Below the pieces are notes generated by a model. That model had not been told where the DNA came from. It made no database searches and was given only the letters and a program-made list of their open reading frames with translations. Shown piece after piece: positions 34,377 through 46,131 of a stretch of DNA of 64,000 bases. Position 1 is the first letter of the stretch, and every line of letters starts with the position of its first letter. A program made the position numbers and the translations under genes. The stretch comes from Allodiplogaster sudhausi (lineage: Eukaryota; Nematoda; Chromadorea; Rhabditida; Diplogasteridae). The stretch is taken from positions 882,001-946,000 of the forward strand of contig CALZFC010000055.1 in NCBI GenBank assembly GCA_945643635.1. Reading direction: 5' to 3'.

Positions 34377-36030
34377 ATGGAGGTGCATGAAAGAGCTTCG
34401 AAGCTTGAGCTGGAAGCCGCTGACAACGACCGAATCCAAGCTTTTCTCCGCGACATCCCCAATTGTGATCTGTCATCTCCTGTTGAGGTTGATTTTATTT
34501 GCAAGTGATTTTCATTCTGATTATTGTAGTTTTGTTATCACTTAACGCCACATTTTCTTAATGGATATCGATGATTCTCGAGTACTTTACATTAGCTGCA
34601 CACATTTTAGGATGCGAATGCGAGTCCATCGAAAAGTTGTCGTTCTTGTGGTGTGGATTCGATGATGGAAGTGGATGAGTTGGAGCGAAGGAGCGATGAC
34701 TTCCCCGAGGACGACGACGAAGAAGAATGCGCTGATGTTCTTGGCGAGATGGGATTGACTGTCAGCTTCAGATTCCTTTGTCTGAGACTTTGTTCAATCT
34801 ATAATTGCTTCTCTTCAGACAGATCAGCTGAAGCAAATCGCAGGGCAGAAAAGCACAAACCCAGAGATGTTTGTTTCGTCATGGGAAGACGACGATAAGG
34901 ACATCGAGGAGAAGAATCTCAAGGTTGTTATTCAGGCTGAGACTGTTCTATTGTGGCTAGTAACTCCTCTAAAATTTTGTTGCATCGAAATGTTGCTTAA
35001 TTCAACCAGTGTTTTTCTCCTCTTCAAAGTGAATGGTTGTTGGTTCCTTTTGCAGGATCCGAATGAACAGTTCCTAACGGCTGCCGAGGATGGAGCCGTT
35101 GATGTTCTCAGACGAATGCTAGCTCTAAATCCCGATTTTATCAAGGTTGTAATAGGAATTATCACATATTTTATTTTAATCTAGTTATGTTCCATCTGAC
35201 AATCTGCAAAAGTAATCATTGTTATTACTGACTAATTTTTGCAGGAAGTGGACAGCGATGAATACACGGCCCTCCATCGCGCCGCATACAACAATCATTT
35301 GGAAGCAGTGAGGTTTCTGCTTGAAGCTGGGGCGGATCCTGAAGCTAGGCTAGAATTATTTCTTGCTTTATGTATATGGCTTTCTGCTATATTGGAGATG
35401 TATTCTCTTTGATTCCTTCTGCTAATAATATAAAACAAAGTGAACTGAATTAGTGATAAGAGGGAAAGTATAGTAGAATGTCATTATGTTTGGTGCTGCA
35501 GGACATCGAGTGGCTGGACGGTTCTTCACTCTGCTGCCGTCTGGGCCAACTTCAATGTCGTTGGCATTCTTCTCTCTCACGGCGTGCAAGTCAACGCCCT
35601 CTCCAATGGACACTTATCGGTACTTCTTTTTTTCATTTTGTAAAACAAGATTAGGTATTAGATACGTAAGGCGTGTCAATTCTAGGCTCTTCACCTGGCT
35701 GTGTCGTCGCAAGAGGATCCTAATAACGTATTTCATACCGTACGCTATTTGCTGCAAGCTCCAGGTTAATTTTTTCATCTATCTTTAGATGTGTGTATCA
35801 TTAAGGGTTGTTTTTCTCACTGTTGTAGAAGTGATATATCAGATTTATACATGTGTTCCTCGCCAATTGATTGGCAAAAGGTTTATGACTAGGGCTGCTC
35901 AAAAGTCCATGTGACTGCAGGGATAGACACGGGCCTGTTGAGCGGTGCGGGCGACACTGCACTCGCACTCGCACGGCGCTCTTCTCCACGTCTCTTCCAG
36001 CTCATTCAAGACTTTCATGACAAGATCTAG
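34377..36030 (+). CDS. ANKRD49: Ankyrin repeat protein ANKRD49
   Basis: A small ankyrin-repeat protein of the ANKRD49 family; the vertebrate protein is nuclear and implicated in spermatogenesis, but its biochemical role is unclear. Eight exons join in phase: 34377-34487, 34611-34760, 34819-34923, 35056-35145, 35245-35348, 35502-35619, 35686-35764 and 35921-36030, 288 residues. The N-terminal half is acidic (DDFPEDDDEEECAD). It is followed by the family's block DPNEQFLTAAEDGAVDVLRR and ankyrin repeats with the canonical DEYTALHRAAYNNHLEAVR and GWTVLHSAAVWANFNVVG. The end, GDTALALARRSSPRLFQLIQ, matches the ANKRD49 C terminus. The intron after 35348 must start with GC (AG then GCTAGA); no in-phase GT is available. 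AATAAA at 36107 probably ends the transcript. Confidence 0.92.
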
Positions 36031-36106
36031 TATTCTCGTCTCTGCTATCCCAGCTTATTTATGTTTGTATATATTGATTGTATCTATATGTTTCTTTAAT
36101 CAGTCA

Positions 36107-36112
36107 AATAAA
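36107..36112 (+). terminator. ANKRD49 poly(A) signal
   Basis: AATAAA 77 nt past the ANKRD49 stop codon and just before the LINE fragment. Confidence 0.6.
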
Positions 36113-36139
36113 AAGATTGCAGTTTCTTGCTGTTGCTGA

Positions 36140-36946
36140 CTGTGTATGGAGTTGCCAATCTCCGAAGATACATTCAAATCTGCAATGAAAATGATGAATT
36201 CTGGTTTAATGGGTGTACAAACTGCCATTTACATTACTTATTGTGATTCTGAGTTTCTTTCTGGTCGTTTATTCGAGAGACAATCTTTTCATTCTCTCCC
36301 CACTGCTCATTTCTCGCCAATAAGGCTATAAGCAAATTCCACCCCATCATCCGCTCTCTTCGCTCCAAGAACCATCACACTCTTGTCAATGTGTACACGT
36401 TATACATCCGGCCCTTGCTCGAATCCTCCTCTATTGTCTTCTCTCCTCGTCTTAAGAAAGACATCCTCAAATTAGAACGAATCCAGAATTACTTCACTCG
36501 CTTTATTTACCGTCGTTGTTTTGGCTTTACTAACCGCGCGGACATTCCCAACCCAACTACTCGTAACCAGGCCCTTTCCCTCCCCTCCCTCTTATCCCGC
36601 AGGCAACACTCCGATTTTACTCTCGTTTTCGGTCACAGGCGTATCTCAGACCGTTTTCCTCATTATTATCATTTCCGCAACTCTCGCACGCGTGGCTTAT
36701 CCTTCCTTCTTTCGTACCCCTACACTCGTTCCTCCGTCCGGAACCACTCCTTCTTTATTAGATCAGCTAAAGCTTTTAACGTACTAGCCAAATCTACTCC
36801 GCCTTCTTCTCTCTCTTCCCCTTCAACCTCATCCCTACAGTAATTCACACTTATTTTACTGTACTGTACCATGTTCTTTGTTATCCTCTATCCATTCACT
36901 ATACCCCACGTGTCACCACGTAAATAAATCAAATCAAATCAATCAA
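36140..36946 (+). mobile_element. 5'-truncated non-LTR retrotransposon (CR1/jockey-like)
   Basis: Encodes the end of a reverse transcriptase ORF: YTLYIRPLLESSSIVFSPRL, KKDILKLERIQNYFTRFIYR and a C-terminal tail to a stop at 36843. This is the thumb/connection region typical of CR1, L2 and jockey clades (YKxxVRPLLEY..VWSP..KKDI..LE..Q). The 3' end is a short tandem tail (AAATCAAATCAAATCAATC) at 36923-36946. The 5' boundary is approximate; frames upstream of 36330 are disrupted. It lies between ANKRD49 and ZDHHC in the same orientation, only about 65 nt upstream of the ZDHHC start codon. Confidence 0.85.
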
Positions 36947-37013
36947 TCTTTTTTTTCTGACTCTTCCTTTTATTGCTGCATCTTCAGACAGGGCCTGCGA
37001 CGAGGGAGTGATA

Positions 37014-37535
37014 ATGAATGTGAGGACAGCGCGTCGCAGTTGGAGTCGAACGGTGTCCTTCCTGGTCTCTTACGGGGGTCTCCTCTATACTCTCTTCATT
37101 CTCCATGTCATTGCCTACGTCGGTCTCTTCGTTGCCTGCCCAGCTGTCCACGACGAAGGACATTGCAGTGGAAAGATGACTGTGTGCGCTCATCTAATTA
37201 TTTCTCTTTTCTTGCTCCCTGTCTCTTTCATTGGTGTTCAGGGGTTTTCGATCTTCTGTTATCAATTGTTTTGTAGTTCTAAATTCTACTTGATTTAAAG
37301 GTTCGCCGTGGTCGTTATGCTGCAGCTTTACGTCAATCTTTTCTTCTTCCAGTACTATTCCAGGTTGGTCGAACAATGGCGTTGAAGAGCCAAGTTAGTA
37401 CTTTCTTATAGAGAGAACAACGTTTCATATTGGCAACGCCATTCGGTGGTGGCAGATCTTTGTCGAAGTTCTTCACTCGAAGAAGACCTGCATGGCCCGA
37501 ATGTCATTGGTTAGAACTGTCTTATTTATCTCACC

Positions 37536-37566
<31 letters not shown>

Positions 37567-38740
37567 TGTCTCCTCTCTCTCTCTCTCATCTGATCTACTC
37601 AGGCAAGCACTGCGTGGACTGCAATCGTCCAGCTCCACTGCGCAGTCACCACTGCCCCCTCTGCGATCTCTGCGTGCTTCGAAAGGACCACCACTGCTTC
37701 ATAGTCGGTTCTTGCGTCGGTCTGGGCAACCAGGTAGGCACATTCATAATTAAATCGCCCACTCGTTTTCGATAAACACACATTAAAAGTATTCATTTTA
37801 TTTTTAAATCTATACCACCTTTGTTTTTCGAGTCCTTTTTTTCGTCGTCTTCACCCTATTTAACAAAGGCGTGCTCAAGGCTTTTCTTCCCTGATCCCGT
37901 CAAAAGTGTGACTTCAGCGTTACTTCATCGTCTTTCTCTTCTGGTCCATCATTGGCTCAGTGGCCGGCTCCATCTACATTGCCGAGTACATGAACCACGA
38001 AGTTGCTGCTTGGTATGTGTTATCAGTTATCTCACGGTCATTATTTCCACACTGATTAATGTACCCTTTCCTAAAGATATGTATTCGTTTCTCCTGCCTG
38101 GCTGCAGGTTCCCAACGGGTTTCCTGAATTGGGTGGGCCCAGTTGCTGCCTGCCGTTGGCTCCTTGGCTACGAAACTCTCTTCAACGCAACCATCACTAT
38201 CATTCTCTCCTTTTCTGTTGCCTCCGCACTCTCTGCATTGGGATTCTTTGGCTCTCAGGTCACATTTTGTTTGTTTTTTGTGCCACACCCGGAATGCGCG
38301 GAAAATTCACTTTTTTTAAACCTATTCTTTGGACAAAGAAGATATGCTACAGTATTCAAAATTGAAGATCTTCTACACGCTGCACGGCTACACAATGTAT
38401 GAGTGGCACTGTCTTTCTATTACAACTGCCTTCGACGGAGACGGAGAGAACATCGGAGAGAGGATGAGACTCGTCTTCGGCCCTTATTATCTTCTCAATT
38501 TCTTCTTTCCCTTGGTTAGTTGCATTTTCATTTGCCATTTCAAGCATACTTATTTTTCCATGCTCTTTTAACTTCACTTGCTCGTTTTCTTTTCTCTAAT
38601 CCCTCGCTCTCCTTCACGCTCTCTCCGCTTCTCAGTTCTTTCTCTTTCCTTGATAATTATCATTCCAGTTCTGGCAGAAGCAACGCCTGACTCCTGAGAT
38701 AGCGGACAATCTTTTCCGTGTTCGATCCAAACTCCTCTAA
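37014..38740 (+). CDS. DHHC palmitoyltransferase, ZDHHC24-like
   Basis: An integral membrane S-acyltransferase that attaches palmitate to cysteines of target proteins. Eight exons join in phase: 37014-37183, 37301-37363, 37412-37509, 37603-37733, 37918-38012, 38108-38258, 38368-38514 and 38669-38740, 308 residues. The cysteine-rich domain is complete: HCVDCNRPAPLRSHHCPLC then VLRKDHHCFIVGSCVGLGNQ, with the catalytic DHHC motif. Hydrophobic segments flank it (LLYTLFILHVIAYVGLFVA, VVVMLQLYVNLFFF, FIVFLFWSIIGSVAGS, TITIILSFSVASALSALGFF). The short loop between helices and the overall size resemble ZDHHC24. Introns are short (48 nt for the third). The C terminus, FWQKQRLTPEIADNLFRVRS, is repeated in decayed form downstream. 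Confidence 0.9.
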
Positions 38741-39229
38741 TTACTCGTATCTCTGCCCTTCATGCACTGCCTGCTTCCCCATGTAATTTAATCTCATCCT
38801 CCTTTTATCTTCTAAATATCAACAGTCATGTAATTCTAGTCACTAGCAATAAGCCTTTCCTTTTTGTTGTCACTCGGGTGTTTCCTTCTCGAATTGTTTT
38901 GAATTCCCTGATCGATCTCTAATTATCTTGGGATGTTTACTCGCTTTTTTAGTGCTCGTCTATGATCAAGATCAAATTGGCCAATTTGCGCGTTCCCGAA
39001 GTCTTCCATTAATTTATTCCGCTGGACTTCAAAGGTTATTTGGTTATGCGCTTCTGTTTCGTTGCCATTCAAAATGCTAGGGTTTGGCTAATGAAAGAAT
39101 TGTGTTTGTGTTGATACAACTGTACTATTGTAAGATTGAATGTACTGTGTCCACAATATATTCTCATGGCAAGTCTGGAAAAGGTTGGGGTCGAAAGTGG
39201 GAAATGGTGATGAATGGTTGGGAATGGAA
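38741..39229. other. Spacer downstream of ZDHHC; no gene seen
   Basis: No coding exon supported; includes the probable 3' untranslated region of the DHHC gene. Confidence 0.4.
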
Positions 39230-39795
39230 TGGATGCCGGTATCCGGTGTGAGATCGAGCTCATCTCTCGCAAGAGAAGCGCCTTTTTTATTAAAAGAAAA
39301 GAATTAACTTTTTTAGCGGAAACGGAGAAAGCTCCGGAGACAATAAGATTCCTTTTTAGAACATGTTATCTTCTCAAGTTCTTGTTCCCCTTGGTCGGCT
39401 GATCTTTCTACCCTTTCTGGGAATGGGACTACGAAGCCTTGAGAAGAGCTAAGTTATTTGGCCTTCATTATCATGTGCATTTCCGCTGTTCGTGATATCA
39501 GCTGTAATGTAAATTTTCTTAGCTCCATGAAGGGTATCTTCGACCTTGAAGTATTTTATATGCAGTCTATTATCATCGTTTGCACTTAATCTGTCTCTCT
39601 ATCTCTATTTCTTCTCTGTTCATTCTTTTTCTATACCTCTCATTCATTCTCTCTGTCTTACTCTTTGTTTCTCTCTCGCTCTCTCTCTCTCTTTCGCTCT
39701 ATTTCTCTCCCCCTCCCTCCCTCTCATCACCTGCCATTTCAGTTCTGGCAGAGGCAATGCCTAACTCTTGAAAATGCGGATAATCTTTTTTGAGT
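39230..39795 (+). pseudogene. Decayed duplicate of the last two ZDHHC exons
   Basis: At 39310-39402 a frame reads ETEKAPETIRFLFRTCYLLK then FLFPLV and a stop, against the real exon's DGENIGERMRLVFGPYYLL then NFFFPL. At 39742-39790, after a CATTTCAG acceptor, it reads FWQRQCLTLENADNLF then TGA, against FWQKQRLTPEIADNLF. The order and spacing match the parent, but a stop codon replaces the donor region and another stop truncates the last exon. A CT microsatellite (39590-39725) occupies the intron position. Confidence 0.8.
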
Positions 39796-40829
39796 TAAGT
39801 CCAAGCTACTCGAAGTCCACGTCACGGAATGCCCTGTTTCATCTCATTTTCCATATGTAATCCTCTTCAATCTGTTTCCCACGTATAGAATCCGTTGGTT
39901 TTGTCCTAATCAAATCATGTGTTAGTCGGTTTAAAAATATTAATACTATTGTCAAATCATTGTAGGTTGCACATACATATGTTTGTAAGTGACTTTCAAA
40001 TTCTTTGGACTTTGTTGGCACACCATGTTCAAAATAGTGTCTAAAGGGAGAGTTCATTCTGTGACAAAATGTACAAAAGCGTGATACAAGTGTGTCGACT
40101 AGTATGTACTTTCTAGTGAAGAAGAGCTACACTGACAATTCTTCTCTCTCTCATATCACTTCCATACACTCATTTATCTCGCACATTCTCTCTCCCTCTC
40201 TTCCTCTCTCTATCTCTTCCTCGCTCTATCTCTTCCTCTTTCTCTCTCTCCCTCTCTGTCTCTTCCCTCTCTCTCTATCTCTTCCTATTTCTCTATCTCT
40301 CTCTCTCTCTTTTCCCTCTCTCTCTATCTCTTCCTCTCTTTCTATCTCTTCCTCTTTCTCTATCTCCCCCTCTCTCTATCTCCCCCTCTCTCTCTATCTC
40401 TCTCTGTCTATTCCATTCTCTCTCCCCTCCCACCTCTGTCTCTTTTCCATCTTCCCTTATTATCCTGTCTGCTTCTCATCGTTAAAAGACTCCAGAATTC
40501 GAAATATGTGATGAAGTTGTGAGAGAGACTCCAAGTTGGAAGTTGTGAGAAGAGTAGCAATCGTCAACGGCGTTGTTCTCTTTTAGTTGACTGTGCCTTG
40601 GTATCCCTCTATTTACTTGCATTCCTACCTGTTTCGTCACTCAGTTCATATGTGTTATCGGTTGGAGTTCGTAGGTGATTTCTCTAGTCGTACAGAGAAG
40701 AAGTCGTTGTGAGAGAAGAGAGTGCAACAAGGGACCGATCATCCCCGATAGATCATCCTCTGCTATCTCAACGGTCTCAAGAAGAGGTGCAAGAGAACTT
40801 TTGTAGCTATTAACTTTGTACATCCAACC
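39796..40829. other. CT-repeat-rich spacer; no gene seen
   Basis: Contains an imperfect CTCTATCTCTTCCTC-type repeat at 40145-40440 (units of about 15-25 bp with TATCTCTTCC). No supported exon. Confidence 0.5.
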
Positions 40830-41199
40830 CACGGGGTGTCAAGGCGACACTTAGATAACATTTTAGTGTACTGTTGTGTGCGGGGTGTGCGAGCTGTGTG
40901 AGGGCTGTGTGCGGGTAGTGCCACGTCTTTCGACATTCCATGAATGGCAGAGCGTGAAAAAAACGGTAACACTAAATTAAGAGACGCCATATTAAAAGAT
41001 TTTAGTGTAGCATTAAAAATCACTAGGCAGCATCAAAAATCACTAGTGCACCATTATTTCGAGTGAATACGGTAACACTAAATAGAAATATTTGAAATGT
41101 TTAGACTCTCAGCACGATTTTCCTTTATGTCATTCTTGAGATACTGTCTCCTTAGATTTTTATCTAAGTGTCGCATTTGCACTGCGCTAACTCTCCGTG
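40830..41199. mobile_element. MITE with CACGG ends and 4-bp target duplication (copy 2)
   Basis: Starts CACGGGGTGTCAAGGCGAC and ends CGCTAACTCTCCGTG, flanked by AACC on both sides (40826-40829 and 41200-41203). Both ends also share GCGACACTTAGATAA. It lies in the opposite orientation to the copy at 24737-25023, with which it shares TTTAGTGTTACCGTA and flanking sequence. No coding capacity. Confidence 0.75.
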
Positions 41200-42101
41200 A
41201 ACCCGTTTCGCGTTAAAGTTTCCATTCAGCAGCTTCATGCGAAAAGAGGAGGCAAGTGCAACTTTGTTAACTCTCATACCGACCATGATGAAAGAGTACC
41301 TTTTTTAGAAGGGGCAAAAAAAGATAAACACAAAGAGAGAGAGAGAGAGAGAGAGTGAGAAAGAGAGAGAGAGAGAGAGAGTTTGACGAGAAGCTTAACT
41401 AAGAATCTTAGCCGAGCCTTCCACCTCTCACCACTTTTAAGATTCTCCAGTCATATTCTTTCTTCATTTCCGGCTTTGCTGATCATAGATAATAATCATT
41501 TTAATTTAAGCTTTTGTTGTATATTGCAGACTACGAATTACAGTTAGGCGATACGAGATGACCATTGAGGATTCTTGAAGCATACAATAAATCTTCACGT
41601 ATCTTAGCGACTATCACATTGGGAAGTAGAGGGAAATGAGAGAAATAAGAAGAGGATAAATGAATTATGTGAAACGAGAGGAGAGGGAGAAATATAAAGG
41701 TGAAAGAAAAAATAGAGAGAAAGGGATAACAAGAGAGGATTAGAGAGAAATAAAGAGATAGAGAAAGAGAGAAAGAACAGAAATGATAGTCAACCAGGCA
41801 GCCACTTTGGTCATCGGGAAGGACAACTACATACATAGATAAAAGAGAAATGAAATCATCGTCTTGAGCTTATCACTCTGCTTCAATTGCGCACTCGTTT
41901 GCATGTACAGAATTAGTTTCTTCCACTGCCATACCGATTCATCTCTTTGAATTAATTTTAATATGTTTTACATCACTTCTACATCGCCCTCAAAATATAC
42001 ATACGTACACTTAATAACACATATGGTTCCATCAAATTCAAATATGTATGTATGTACAATTACTTGCTTGAATAACTCTATCCAATTATTCTCAAATCTA
42101 G
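41200..42101. other. Spacer with GA microsatellite; no gene seen
   Basis: (GA)n at 41333-41380 and GA-rich at 41640-41780. No supported exon. Confidence 0.5.
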
Positions 42102-42905
42102 AATACAAGCACTCGACAGCATTCGAAGAGTCCAAAGGGAGACTGAAAGTCTGTTTGTGATTGAAGTGCTTGCGGTGGTCTTGATCAGCATACGGTAGCT
42201 ATTCATTCTGCTTCTCCTCGCCGCTCTTTTCTCTCTCTCTCTCTCTCTCTCTCCTGCATTCCCTCTATCTCTCTCCCTCTCTCTCTCTTTCTTCTCGTTC
42301 TGTTCTTAGCCGTAGGCGATTTTATTTGATCTTCTCGGAGCTGGAGAGCGGCGATAAGAAAGGAAGCATGGGCTGTGCATTTCTCGTCTACGTCGACATG
42401 CCTATCCAATTAAAGAGTGCCGCCTACCTTCCCGACCACGCGGATCTCTCTAATCTATCACAACCCGCTGCAGCTCAAGACCAATTTAGCCCGTCCTTCA
42501 TTATTATGCAAGCAATGTATACGTAGAATATGTGCAAAGAGAGGAGAAAGATACTGAGAAAGCAGGAGAGGCTAGAGAAGCAGAGAAGACGGAGAGGGCA
42601 GCAGAAGAAGCGGGGGCGCTCATCGTCACGGCCGTATGAACGAAACATTAATCGTATCACTCTATCAGCCGAGGGATACGGTAGCGAGCAGGCCCATTTA
42701 AGGGACCTCGTTCTACAGAGGCAGACAAAGATTGGCGTTTTTCATTTTTCTTCCTTCCGGAGATACCCAAGAAATAAGTTTTATTTCCCCTCATGGATTT
42801 TTTTTGCTTGCGTATACCGTCCGGAATCTCGATTGACAACTCAGACTGTACACAGACAACATCTATGATGTCATCTTCAAGGCAGATTCTCCACCGGATT
42901 CCTTT
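42102..42905 (+). CDS. Unidentified gene fragment, three-exon model
   Basis: I do not recognise this protein. Three plus-strand exons join in phase: 42102-42194, 42310-42516 and 42845-42905, each with ordinary acceptor and donor sequences. Exon 1 reads IQALDSIRRVQRETESLFVI then a hydrophobic EVLAVVLISI; exon 2 has RFYLIFSELESGDKKGS, GCAFLVYVDMPIQLK and a low-complexity end; exon 3 reads LYTDNIYDVIFKADSPPDSF. Both ends are open, so more exons should lie on either side. Parts of the minus strand are also open (RWRICLEDDIIDVV at about 42810-42900), so the strand is not certain. Confidence 0.38.
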
Positions 42906-43128
42906 GTAGTTCGGTCTTTGATCTCTTTCTCTCAGTATTCGTCTCTTTCTCTCTTCTCTCTCGCTCTTGCGTGTTCTTCTGCTCACTTTTTTTTTGTTCT
43001 GCCCTCTCCACTTGCTCGATCTTTTGAACCCATCTGATACTTTGCATGGTGCCCTTTCTGCCTACCCTCGGCTGTTTCCATCTGCACGAATGTCTCATTT
43101 GCCAGCTTCTCCTTTCGTTCGCTCCCTA

Positions 43129-43173
<45 letters not shown>

Positions 43174-46131
43174 TGGTTTATCTCTCTGTACTCTCTCTTC
43201 CTCTCTTTTCTCTCTCTCGTTTCCTTTCTGCCTGCCGCTTACTTCCTTCTCTCGTTTCCTTCCCTTGAGAGAAGATTCTATATGTGAGTGTCCCTCACGT
43301 GTTCTCCGTTAGTTCCTCATCCTCACTGGTTGTTCTTTGGAGTCGTGGCAAGAACTTCCTCCTTTCTATTTTATTCTTCTGATTGACTATCCATGTCTTG
43401 TGGGCCCTGCCGGCCAATTTAGAGTTTTTTTATATATTAAAAAAATTTAGTAGTTTAATTTTTTCAACTAAATAATTTCCATGATTACGGTTCCCGTTTG
43501 AATGCCACTGAAGTTGTCTCGCTTGACTCCTAATTCACACTTATTTCCCAGACGTTTCATCAGCAAGGCGTCTGCACTTTCAGACTTATGTATGCTTTTT
43601 TGCATCTCTCTTTCACTCCCTCTTACTCGCTCTCTCCCGATCAGTCTCTTCTTCTCTCGTTCTCTCTCTCTCTCTCTGTGTCTCTTCTCACTCTCTCACT
43701 CTCTTGTCTTCCATGGAGTCTGAGTTTCGGTTAGCCACCCACAGTCTGTCTCCTTCCTTTTTCTATAAATCTAGAATGTCACTATGACTGCACGGCATTG
43801 TGTAGTACACTGCTTAGTGTGTAGTTTCGGTTTTGTGGTCTGTTCTGTGCATTTGTTTATCTAATAAAGAGAGAAAGTGGGACAGAGAGCAAGAGATAGA
43901 GAGAGAGAAACAGAGAGACAGAGAGAGACAGACAGAGAGAGAAAGAGAGGAAAAAAGAGAGTTCTTGTCATGCACTAGCAAAAAAGTAGCGACGGAATAT
44001 CCCTGGTGTTTCTGTCTCACTCCGAAGTGCGGAAGGATATACGTTTCATTGAGTTGAACCATTGGATACGGGACCACGGGGCTCATTCGTGGAGAGAGAT
44101 ACGAAAGTAAGAGAGAGGAGAAAAAGTGGGAAAGAATCTCAGAGAGTGTCTGAAAAAGTGCGAGAGAGAGTGGATAAGGAGAGAGAGAGAGAGAGAATGC
44201 AAAAGCTACATCCACAGTTCACGTACCTCCACACTACAAGAATGGGATGATCTTTGATGTCTGCCCTTGACTCATTTTCCCTAAATCCCCCGATAACCAT
44301 TTAATTGCAGTTCTTCTTTGTCTCTCAATGCTCCTCCACACGAATGACCTTCTGCTTCATAGTTCTCCGCGTCTCTGTTCCTTCTGCAGGAAAGGAAAAA
44401 ATTTTATGTCTTAGAATTTCAAAAACTTCCTTCCCCTTTTTTCCTGATAATTATATTAAATGACAATTATAAATAGCGAGGCGAAGTAGCCGTTCAAGAG
44501 ATCAAACTTTCTTTCAGCAGTTTGCCCCGCCCCCTTCGGCATATGTTTCTATGATCTTTCATTTTTGATTTTGCGCTCAAGCCGGAGAGAGATGAAAGGT
44601 CTTCCCCGCCTACTTTCTTGCTTTTCCCTGTTCCTCCCAATTTGCCAAGAACACAGATTGCACTTACGCACTCTGACGCCGTTTTCGGAACCCGATTCGG
44701 AGGGCAGTCCTTCACACTTATTCGTAATATGCATATGTTTCAGTGAAATATTGCCTATTCATTTGCCTATTCATTGAAATAAAATGGCAAAAGGGCCAAA
44801 AAGTGAGCGATCTGTAAGGGGGCTCTCATCGGAAGATTTAAATAAAGTAATAATAGTAACAGAAATCAAATTATTGCTCCTCTTACATGTGGATAGGGAC
44901 AATTCCATATATGAACCGTTTAGTCTCTCAGAGGTGAAGCCGTTTTTGAAAGATATATCTGCCTCTTTCGTTGTCGTACTTTTCACATGAATGTCTTCCT
45001 CGGGATTCTTCTGCCTTTCTGCCTCTTTCTGTCTTTCAAGTTTTCTTTATTTCTTCACCATCTCTTTCTGCTTTCGCTTTGAGTTTTCTGCCTACTTTTC
45101 CTCTCTGCCTCTTTCAGGTTTCCTTGTTTCAAATGAGTGAATAATCTTGAACTCACACACTTTAGATGCGTCTGCAAATGTTCTTTTTATCCGTCCGTTT
45201 ATCCTTTTCATTTCCGTTGCTGTCTCCTTTCCCTTGAATATCCTCCCTTCTCCAGATATCAGCGAGAGTTCATTACGGCCATTCCCCCCCCCCCCCTTCT
45301 CCATTCAGAGCAGCTGCCACTTATTGCGCGGAAGTCATTAGGCGAATACTTTCATCTCTCTTTCCCTCTCTCTCTCTGTCTCTCTCTCTCTCTCTCTCTT
45401 TTTGCTTTCTCTCTCCCTTTGGTTTTTTCCATTGATTCCTAATTCAGTATATATATAATGATAATTTGTAAGATTCCTCAGGACGGCTGACTTCCTTGTT
45501 CGCGCAGTAACTTCCTGACAGGAATCTTATCGGACACGATTCCCTGAACTCGCTCGATTGCACTCGATTGTTTTGTGCTACTCATCAATTCATAGCTGTA
45601 TGACCGCTGTTGGCCGAGATCTACCATATCTTTCTTTACTCATGCTGTCTCACTTCTTCTCGCTCTCTTTCTATCTCGCTCTCTTTCTCTCTTCTTCTCG
45701 CTCTCTTTTTATCTCGCTCTCCTTCTCTCTTCTTCTCGCTCTCTTGCTCTCTTTCTCCCTCTCTCTGTCTCTTACACTTTCCCTTTTTCCTTTTTTCTCT
45801 CTCTCTTTCTCATTTTCCTCTCTTCTTTCTCTCTCCCTTAATTCCCACGATCTTGCATAAAAGTGCGTGGTTTGTTCTGGATGTGTGAAGTATGAAGATA
45901 GGTAGGCTACGAAGTGTCTTGTCTTGTTGCCCTCTCTATTGGACAACTGAAACTACACGCTGTTGCCTCCTGTATTTATTTACTTGACTATGTCTTTCCT
46001 GCAACCAATCTGATGAGGCAATATGTTATTTTTAGAGTGAGGAATTGTTAACGATTTTGGATAAGTAAGCACGGAATTCTTTTGCGGACTTTTTTTGTGA
46101 CATGGTGTGCTTTTATAGACTCTCCCTTTAA
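42906..46131. other. Repeat-rich region, no firm gene
   Basis: CT tracts at 43130-43240, 43600-43700, 45355-45415 and 45655-45840; GA tract at 43870-43960 and 44160-44195; a (C)12 run at 45286. Two stretches read like minus-strand exons: about 44055-43965 (VQLNETYILPHFGVRQKHQG) and about 43120-43010 (ANETFVQMETAEGRQKGHHA). I could not join them into a model or link them to the exons at 42102-42905. Confidence 0.4.
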
